Assembly (NCBI GenBank): GCA_014379275.1
Contig: JACMMA010000027.1
Coordinates: 1-6,555 of the forward strand
Source: Armatimonadota bacterium
GTDB taxonomy: Bacteria; Armatimonadota; Armatimonadia; Armatimonadales; Armatimonadaceae
Reading direction: 5' to 3'
Length of the DNA stretch: 6,555 nt
In this document: piece by piece, positions 1-2,818 of the stretch
Layout of the letters: each line of letters starts with the position of its first letter
Position numbering within the stretch: position 1 is the stretch's first letter
The notes under the pieces: model-generated
Database searches by the model: none
What the model was told of the DNA's origin: nothing
Seen by the model: the letters and a program-made list of their open reading frames with translations, nothing else
Made by a program: the position numbers and the translations under genes

Positions 1-81
1 CGGACGGCGAGAGTCGAACTCGCAAGCCGGTCAGGGCGGCAGATTCTAAGTCTGCTGTGGTTACCATTTCACCACATCCGC
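1..81 (-). tRNA. tRNA-Leu(TAG), 3' end cut by window edge
   Basis: Class II leucine tRNA reading CUN codons. The anticodon stem GCAGA/TCTGC closes loop CTTAGAA, giving anticodon TAG (46-48 on the plus strand). The T-arm is GCGAG-TTCGACT-CTCGC, and a long variable region lies between. The acceptor strand GCGGATG begins at base 81 and pairs with CGTCCG plus one base just outside the window, so only position 72 and the discriminator are missing. It is the last gene of the visible array in transcription order; the array may continue to the left. Confidence 0.93.
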
Positions 82-97
82 AAATCAAACAAACCGA

Positions 98-168
98 TGG
101 AGTCCCGGGGAATCGAACCCCGATCGAGATGGTGCAAGCATCTTGTCCTCCCATTGAACGAGGACCCC
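98..168 (-). tRNA. tRNA-Ala(TGC)
   Basis: Class I alanine tRNA, 71 nt. Acceptor GGGGTCC/GGACTCC contains a G3-U70 wobble, the classic alanine identity element. The anticodon stem AGATG/CATCT closes loop CTTGCAC, giving anticodon TGC (134-136). T-arm CGGGG-TTCGATT-CCCCG, discriminator A. The bases after the discriminator are TCG, so CCA is not encoded. Confidence 0.96.
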
Positions 169-188
169 AAATCGCACACAAACCACGA

Positions 189-273
189 AGCGGCAGGTCG
201 GATTCGAACCGACGCGGGCAACTAAGCCGTCAGTTTTGCAAACTGCTCCCTTCTTCCGCTCGGGCACTGCCGC
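189..273 (-). tRNA. tRNA-Cys(GCA) with a long variable arm
   Basis: 85-nt tRNA with a perfect 7-bp acceptor GCGGCAG/CTGCCGC and a perfect T-arm GTCGG-TTCGAAT-CCGAC. The D-stem is 3 bp (CCC/GGG), as in tyrosine and serine tRNAs. Anticodon stem CAGT/ACTG (with G27.A43 mismatched) closes loop TTGCAAA, giving anticodon GCA (237-239). The variable region is 16 nt and can form GGC/GCC, making this class II. Cysteine tRNAs are normally class I with a 4-5 nt variable loop. The discriminator is U73, the cysteine identity base, which together with GCA favours cysteine charging. The D-arm and the sequence leading into the anticodon stem resemble bacterial tRNA-Tyr, so a Tyr-derived origin is possible. 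No encoded CCA. Confidence 0.87.
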
Positions 274-286
274 AAACACAAACCAG

Positions 287-358
287 TCCGCGAACCTGGA
301 ATCGAACCAGGAATCTACTCGTTGTAAGCGAGGGATGTTTCCACTACACCATTCGCGG
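287..358 (-). tRNA. tRNA-Val(TAC)
   Basis: Class I, 72 nt. Acceptor CCGCGAA/TTCGCGG is perfect but opens with C1-G72 rather than the usual G1-C72. Anticodon stem CTCG/CGAG (C27.U43 mismatched) closes loop CTTACAA, giving anticodon TAC (324-326) for GUN valine codons. T-arm CCTGG-TTCGATT-CCAGG, discriminator A, no CCA. Confidence 0.94.
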
Positions 359-378
359 ATATTGTTCGATTTTTCCGA

Positions 379-451
379 TTCGCGGACCCCGGCTTGAACA
401 GGGACTCTTCTCATTCAAAGTGAGAGATGTTACCGATTACACCATCCGCGA
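379..451 (-). tRNA. tRNA-Gln(TTG)
   Basis: Class I, 73 nt. Acceptor TCGCGGA/TCCGCGA has a weak U1-A72 first pair, as in E. coli glutamine tRNA. Anticodon stem TCTCA/TGAGA closes loop CTTTGAA, giving anticodon TTG (416-418). T-arm CCCTG-TTCAAGC-CGGGG, discriminator A, no CCA. Confidence 0.95.
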
Positions 452-456
452 GCAAA

Positions 457-529
457 CTCTCCGGGCAGGACTCGAACCTGCAACCGTCACCTTAACAGGG
501 TGCCGCGCTGCCAATTACGCCACCGGAGA
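457..529 (-). tRNA. tRNA-Asn(GTT)
   Basis: Class I, 73 nt. Acceptor TCTCCGG/CCGGAGA is perfect. Anticodon stem CACC/GGTG (G27.A43 mismatched) closes loop CTGTTAA, giving anticodon GTT (494-496). T-arm GCAGG-TTCGAGT-CCTGC. Discriminator G, as expected for asparagine. Only 5 nt separate it from each neighbouring tRNA. No CCA. Confidence 0.95.
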
Positions 530-534
530 ACAAA

Positions 535-625
535 CGGAGAGCGAAGGACTCGAACCCTACGCGAGATTTAACCCCGCGCTCATGCGTTAGCACCACCGAC
601 CACGCCCCTGCGTGGGTCACTCTCC
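535..625 (-). tRNA. Unusual tRNA-Ser(GCT) with selenocysteine-tRNA-like architecture
   Basis: 91-nt class II tRNA. The best fold has an 8-bp acceptor (GGAGAGTG/CGCTCTCC) and a 4-bp T-stem (AGGG/CCTT), an 8/4 layout; the 7/5 alternative would leave a U49.C65 mismatch. One base joins the acceptor to a long D-stem (CCACGC/GCGTGG, 6 bp plus one mismatch) capped by a 4-nt loop AGGG. The anticodon loop GTGCTAA gives GCT (589-591) for AGU/AGC serine codons. Its stem is weak, with three pairs and two mismatches (G28.A42, C27.U43). The 23-nt variable region forms CGCGGG/CTCGCG. Discriminator G fits serine. The weak anticodon stem leaves open that it is degraded; the intact acceptor, D and variable stems argue against full decay. 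Confidence 0.75.
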
Positions 626-672
626 CCGAACCTATGTAATTTTGTGATCTCCTTTTTCTATCCACTCCCGCA

Positions 673-758
673 AGGAAGGCGGAGGAATCGAACCCCAAAC
701 GGTCCCCCGTTCGCTCTGTTTTCAAGACAGCCTACGCCCCCAGGCGCAGTCACCTTCC
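673..758 (-). tRNA. Unusual tRNA-Ser(TGA) with 8/4 acceptor/T-stem and long D-stem
   Basis: 86-nt class II tRNA. Acceptor GGAAGGTG/CGCCTTCC is 8 bp and the T-stem GGGG/CCTC is 4 bp; a 7/5 fold leaves U49.C65 unpaired. The D-stem is 7 bp (CTGCGCC/GGCGTAG, one G-U) with a 4-nt loop TGGG, as in selenocysteine tRNA. Anticodon stem CTGT/ACAG (G27.A43 mismatched) closes loop CTTGAAA, giving TGA (722-724), a serine UCN anticodon, and not the TCA of tRNA-Sec. The 18-nt variable arm forms AACGG/CCGTT. The discriminator is U, whereas serine tRNAs normally have G. It shares its whole plan with the neighbouring Ser(GCT) tRNA. Serine is the likeliest charge from anticodon and arm; U73 leaves this open. 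Confidence 0.85.
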
Positions 759-769
759 CCATTACCGAG

Positions 770-843
770 TACCTGCGGCGCGAGTTGAACGCGCTACCTT
801 CGCCTTCGCAGGGCGACGCTCTATTCCGGTGAGCTACGCAGGC
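770..843 (-). tRNA. tRNA-Arg(GCG)
   Basis: Class I, 74 nt. Acceptor GCCTGCG/CGCAGGT begins with a G1-U72 wobble. D-arm GCTC/GAGC. Anticodon stem TCGCC/GGCGA closes loop CTGCGAA, giving anticodon GCG (807-809). T-arm GCGCG-TTCAACT-CGCGC. Discriminator A. Bacteria usually read CGU/CGC/CGA with ACG (deaminated to ICG), so a GCG anticodon is uncommon. No CCA. Confidence 0.92.
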
Positions 844-853
844 ATGCCGGGGA

Positions 854-884
854 GGGTGTCCGGTATTCGGCATACCCGACACCC
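854..884. repeat. Imperfect hairpin in the Arg-Lys tRNA spacer
   Basis: Inverted repeat: GGGTGTC (854-860) pairs with GACACCC (878-884). After a C.C mismatch, GGTAT (862-866) pairs with ATACC (872-876) around a 5-nt loop. No T-run follows on either strand, so it is not a typical intrinsic terminator. Its outer GGTGTC/GACACC arms are shared with the larger hairpin on the other side of tRNA-Lys. It may be a processing or stability element, or a small palindromic repeat. Confidence 0.6.
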
Positions 885-892
885 CCTACCGA

Positions 893-965
893 TGCCCCCG
901 GCCGGACTTGAACCGGCAACCTATCGCTTAAAAGGCGAGTGCTCTGACCATTGAGCTACAAGGGC
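893..965 (-). tRNA. tRNA-Lys(TTT)
   Basis: Class I, 73 nt. Acceptor GCCCTTG/CGGGGGC includes two U-G pairs. D-arm GCTC/GAGC. Anticodon stem TCGC/GCGA (C27.U43 mismatched) closes loop CTTTTAA, giving anticodon TTT (930-932). T-arm GCCGG-TTCAAGT-CCGGC, discriminator A, no CCA. It is flanked on both sides by palindromic hairpins. Confidence 0.95.
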
Positions 966-979
966 GAGTCCGGGCGCCG

Positions 980-1019
980 GGTGTCAGGGAGCGGGTTCTC
1001 GAACTCGCTCCCTGACACC
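980..1019. repeat. Long near-perfect hairpin in the Lys-Thr tRNA spacer
   Basis: A 14-bp perfect stem (980-993 with 1006-1019) continues inward as GGTT/AACT (one G-U) to a CTCG tetraloop, for 18 consecutive pairs. No T-run follows on either strand, so an intrinsic terminator is unlikely. Its outer bases GGTGTC/GACACC match the hairpin at 854-884. An RNase III-type processing site or a mobile palindromic repeat are both possible. The structure is plain; the role is a guess. Confidence 0.8.
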
Positions 1020-1027
1020 TACCCCGA

Positions 1028-1100
1028 AGCCTTCCGTCGGACTCGAACCGACAACCGCCCGATTACAAGTCGGGTGCGCTACCAATTGCGCCACAAAGGC
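1028..1100 (-). tRNA. tRNA-Thr(TGT)
   Basis: Class I, 73 nt. Acceptor GCCTTTG/GGAAGGC has a G7.G66 mismatch and a U6-G67 wobble. Anticodon stem CCCGA/TCGGG closes loop CTTGTAA, giving anticodon TGT (1065-1067). T-arm GTCGG-TTCGAGT-CCGAC. Discriminator U. No CCA. Confidence 0.94.
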
Positions 1101-1104
1101 AAAA

Positions 1105-1176
1105 CGCGCTCGACGGGGATCGAACCCGCCTCGACGGTTGGACAGACCGTCATGTTCACCACTACACCACGAGCGC
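1105..1176 (-). tRNA. tRNA-Asp(GTC)
   Basis: Class I, 72 nt. Acceptor GCGCTCG/CGAGCGC is perfect. Anticodon stem ACGGT/ACCGT closes loop CTGTCCA, giving anticodon GTC (1141-1143). T-arm GCGGG-TTCGATC-CCCGT. Discriminator G, the usual aspartate base. Four nt separate it from tRNA-Thr. No CCA. Confidence 0.95.
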
Positions 1177-1185
1177 ACAAACCGA

Positions 1186-1288
1186 AGCGATTGGTGGGTC
1201 AAGAAAATCGGCTTAAGCCGATTTCTCTGCATCGAACCCACGACCACAGTGTGGAAGACTGTCCTGTTAACCGCTACACCACAATCGC
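1186..1288 (-). tRNA. tRNA-Gly(TCC) with a 31-nt palindromic insertion in the T-loop
   Basis: 103-nt gene for a tRNA that should be about 72 nt. Acceptor GCGATTG/CAATCGC is 7 perfect pairs. Anticodon stem ACAGT/ACTGT closes loop CTTCCAC, giving anticodon TCC (1253-1255) for glycine GGA/GGG. T-stem GTGGG/CCCAC is a perfect 5 bp. Discriminator U is usual for glycine. The T-loop spans 1199-1236 (38 nt instead of 7). It starts normally as TTCGAT, and about 31 extra nt follow, apparently between positions 59 and 60. The insert is centred on a perfect 20-nt palindrome (1205-1224, half-site AAATCGGCTT) and would form a hairpin with a TTAA loop projecting from the T-arm. Either the insert is tolerated or removed, or the gene is inactivated. 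Preserved pairing on both sides favours recent insertion or a functional expanded arm. Confidence 0.85.
1205..1224. repeat. Perfect 20-nt palindrome inside tRNA-Gly(TCC)
   Basis: Half-site AAATCGGCTT followed directly by its reverse complement, lying within the T-loop coding segment. With flanking AGA/TCT sequence and a one-base bulge the RNA stem can extend further. No target-site duplication is evident, so I cannot say how it arrived. Confidence 0.85.
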
Positions 1289-1301
1289 GTATGAAATTTT
1301 A

Positions 1302-1372
1302 AGCGGCTGGCGAGAATCGAACTCGCACTTTCTGCACGGCAGGCAGACGTTGTACCTTTCCACTACAACCGC
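1302..1372 (-). tRNA. tRNA-Gly(GCC)
   Basis: Class I, 71 nt. Acceptor GCGGTTG/CAGCCGC. Anticodon stem TCTGC/GCAGA closes loop CTGCCGT, giving anticodon GCC (1338-1340) for GGU/GGC. T-arm GCGAG-TTCGATT-CTCGC. Discriminator U, usual for glycine. The D-stem has one mismatch. No CCA. It complements the neighbouring Gly(TCC) gene, so together they read all glycine codons. Confidence 0.94.
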
Positions 1373-1387
1373 ATATTTACAGGACAA

Positions 1388-1469
1388 TGCGAGCGGAGGG
1401 ATTCGAACCCCCACAGCCATGGGCCACGACTTTACAGGTCGCTGATCTCGCCGATGATAAAGCACTCGC
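1388..1469 (-). tRNA. tRNA-Tyr(GTA)
   Basis: Class II, 82 nt. Acceptor GCGAGTG/CGCTCGC. Anticodon stem GCGAC/GTCGT closes loop CTGTAAA, giving anticodon GTA (1433-1435). The variable arm forms GGCC/GGCT around CAT. T-arm GGGGG-TTCGAAT-CCCTC. Discriminator A, as in bacterial tyrosine tRNAs. The D-arm is weak (ATC/GAT is the best pairing) and one extra base sits between acceptor and D-arm. No CCA. Confidence 0.88.
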
Positions 1470-1499
1470 GCAATGTTAAAACACAAAAATAGCGTTTAG

Positions 1500-1571
1500 T
1501 AGTCCCGACGAGAATCGAACTCGCATCTCCAGATTGAAAGACTGGAAGCCTTACCTTTAGCCGACGGGACC
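1500..1571 (-). tRNA. tRNA-Glu(TTC)
   Basis: Class I, 72 nt, first tRNA of the visible array in transcription order. Acceptor GGTCCCG/CGGGACT begins with a G1-U72 wobble. Anticodon stem CCAG/CTGG plus a U31.U39 mismatch closes loop CTTTCAA, giving anticodon TTC (1536-1538). T-arm GCGAG-TTCGATT-CTCGT. Discriminator A. No CCA. Confidence 0.93.
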
Positions 1572-1584
1572 ACGAATCGAAAAC

Positions 1585-1630
1585 AAACCGCCCCCGGTTT
1601 CGCGCACTTTGCGGATACCGGGGGCGGTTT
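1585..1630. terminator. 14-bp inverted repeat ahead of the tRNA array, possible terminator
   Basis: AAACCGCCCCCGGT (1585-1598) pairs perfectly with its reverse complement (1617-1630) around an 18-nt loop. The flanks are mildly T-rich when read outward on each strand (GGTTTCTGT on plus, GGTTTGTTTTC on minus). That would suit a bidirectional intrinsic terminator, but the T-tract is short. It lies between the protein operon and the array, 14 nt from tRNA-Glu, so it could separate the two units. It could equally be a structured leader of the tRNA transcript. Confidence 0.5.
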
Positions 1631-1993
1631 CTGTAAACCGTTTTTCGCAGGGGGTTCGCTTACTCCGCTTCCCCCCACGCCGTTCTCCACGACTCTTCGC
1701 TATGATCCTGATAGGAACACTCTCGATCGTTCTGTTTTCTACCGCCGTCACTCCCACAGACCAGTGACAGGGCGACCGTGACCGCACGACCGCACAGGGC
1801 GCGGCGTGAAACAGACGCGGCGGTGGAAACCGACTGCGTCGTTTCCGTGTTTTCCGCGTTCCCTTTCGAGCGTTCCACTATTCGGTTGTCGTGAAGTATA
1901 TTCATAACGTTGCTTTCGGGTTCTTTATCGCCGCGGCACGAGGCGTTGCTAAAGGCGGTGGGGAGTAATTTCCGAAGTGTTTTCGTCGGCGAA
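1631..1993. other. Intergenic region without a supportable gene
   Basis: About 360 nt between the inverted repeat and the hairpin downstream of the 210-aa gene. I see no coding region I would defend. An 81-codon minus-strand frame (1660-1905) has low-complexity Arg/Ser-rich sequence and no clear Shine-Dalgarno site. A minus-strand TATACT hexamer near 1895-1900 resembles a -10 box but has no matching -35. A nested plus-strand stem GACGC/GCGTC around CGGT-GGAA-ACCG lies at 1814-1840. A promoter for the tRNA array should be here, but I cannot pick one with confidence. Confidence 0.5.
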
Positions 1994-2029
1994 GTCGAGC
2001 GGACTCGTCCGAGGGCGAATCCGCTCGAC
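1994..2029 (-). terminator. Hairpin 12 nt after the 210-aa gene, possible operon terminator
   Basis: GTCGAGCGGA (1994-2003) pairs perfectly with TCCGCTCGAC (2020-2029). A smaller CTCG/CGAG hairpin sits in the loop. Position just after the minus-strand stop codon suits transcription termination or 3'-end protection of the operon mRNA. No real T-run follows on the minus strand, so factor-independent termination is uncertain. Confidence 0.4.
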
Positions 2030-2041
2030 GGATGCTACATC

Positions 2042-2674
2042 CTACTGGGGCGCGTAGGTTTCCGGGTCCTCGGTGACCACGCCGGGGGTGACATTGGCGT
2101 ATCCACGCGGTTGTTTACCGGTCGTGGAAGGTGCCAGCAATACTGCTACCATGCGCCAGATGATCGTGTCACCGTCCGCAATGCCGTAGTCGGGCGTGAG
2201 GTCGAAGCGGGTGATGCCCCGGCTGACCGGCGTCCGGCTTTTGAGCACGTCGTCTTTGCCCTCGACATAGTATTGCCATGCCACCACGCCGCGCGGCGCG
2301 GTAGGTATGGCGAACTCGGTCAACTGATACAAGCCTGCTGGTCGGATCTCGCCGATGAGGGTGGGACCGTCCGGGCGGTCTTGGTCGGGAATTTCGCCTA
2401 CGGGGGCTTCCACGATGTTCCCGTCCGCGTTGAAGTCGAATTTCCCGACGTAGTTGTGCGCGACGCTCAGCAGACTGCTGTACGTCCCCGGTCCGTACAT
2501 ATCCTCTTTCACGGAGTAGGCGAGTCCGCCAGGCTCCGTAATCGGATGCTTGTGGACGTACTCATCCATCACGTTTTTGACCGTGATGCCGCTCGGATAC
2601 TTCTCCGTATCAATCTCGACCGGGGCGTTGAAGTAGAGCCCCACAAACCGCAACTTAACCGTGATAACGCTCAT
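2042..2674 (-). CDS. Hypothetical protein, 210 aa, last gene of the peroxidase operon
   Basis: I do not recognise this family. The start is ATG at 2674 (MSVITVKLRF), chosen because AAGAGGT lies just upstream and because an upstream extension of the frame runs through the intercistronic hairpin and is Arg-rich and unlike the rest. The protein is 210 aa with stop TAG and no signal peptide or membrane segment. It looks like a soluble, mainly beta-strand protein rich in Val, Tyr, Gly and Pro. It has regularly spaced hydrophobic strands (residues 2-12, VAWQYYVEG, IIWRMVAVLLA) and an acidic, proline-rich middle (residues about 90-105). There are no cysteines and no evident catalytic motif. It follows the DyP peroxidase gene by 144 nt on the same strand, so co-transcription is likely, and a role as partner or accessory of the peroxidase or oxidoreductase is possible but is context only. 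Confidence 0.85.
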   Translation of the reverse strand: MSVITVKLRFVGLYFNAPVEIDTEKYPSGITVKNVMDEYVHKHPITEPGGLAYSVKEDMYGPGTYSSLLSVAHNYVGKFDFNADGNIVEAPVGEIPDQDRPDGPTLIGEIRPAGLYQLTEFAIPTAPRGVVAWQYYVEGKDDVLKSRTPVSRGITRFDLTPDYGIADGDTIIWRMVAVLLAPSTTGKQPRGYANVTPGVVTEDPETYAPQ

Positions 2675-2677
2675 AAC

Positions 2678-2684
2678 ACCTCTT
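2678..2684 (-). promoter_or_regulatory. Ribosome binding site of the 210-aa gene
   Basis: Minus-strand AAGAGGT three bases before ATG at 2674. A close match to the anti-Shine-Dalgarno complement (AAGGAGGTG lacking one G); it fixes the start of the gene. Confidence 0.7.
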
Positions 2685-2776
2685 ATTCTAATCCTGTCGT
2701 GCGAGACGGGACCGGTTCGGACGCGCACGAAGCGGCGGTGGAAGATCCGACCGCCTCGCCCGACCGGTGCTACGGC

Positions 2777-2804
2777 GACCCGTGCGGCCACTGCCGCACG
2801 GGTC
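2777..2804. repeat. Perfect 12-bp intercistronic hairpin
   Basis: GACCCGTGCGGC (2777-2788) and its reverse complement (2793-2804) enclose a CACT loop, 14 nt after the peroxidase stop codon. No T-run follows on the minus strand, so it may slow decay or cause partial termination between the peroxidase and the 210-aa gene, which retains its own ribosome binding site. Confidence 0.7.
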
Positions 2805-2818
2805 ATCCGCGTAGCGAT

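Noticed and set aside
535..625. Reading this gene as tRNA-Leu(TAA) using the GCGGG-GTTAAAT-CTCGC hairpin
   Set aside because: That choice leaves only one base between the anticodon stem and T-stem and over 40 nt for the D-arm. The hairpin fits better as the variable arm of a Ser(GCT) tRNA with G73.
673..758. A selC (tRNA-Sec) call
   Set aside because: The shape is Sec-like, but the 7-nt anticodon loop puts UGA, not UCA, at positions 34-36. No SECIS or selA/selB is in the window.
1199..1236. T-loop insert as a group I intron or archaeal-type intron
   Set aside because: At about 31 nt it is far too short for a self-splicing intron, and I see no bulge-helix-bulge motif at its borders.
57..1445. 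Several open frames on both strands across the left third
   Set aside because: They run through 16 well-formed tRNA genes, and their residues repeat tRNA T-loop translations such as SNR, RTR and EPA.
1660..1905. 81-codon minus-strand frame beginning MNILHDNRI
   Set aside because: No clear Shine-Dalgarno site, composition typical of non-coding G+C-rich DNA, and no recognised domain. Not excluded, but not supportable.
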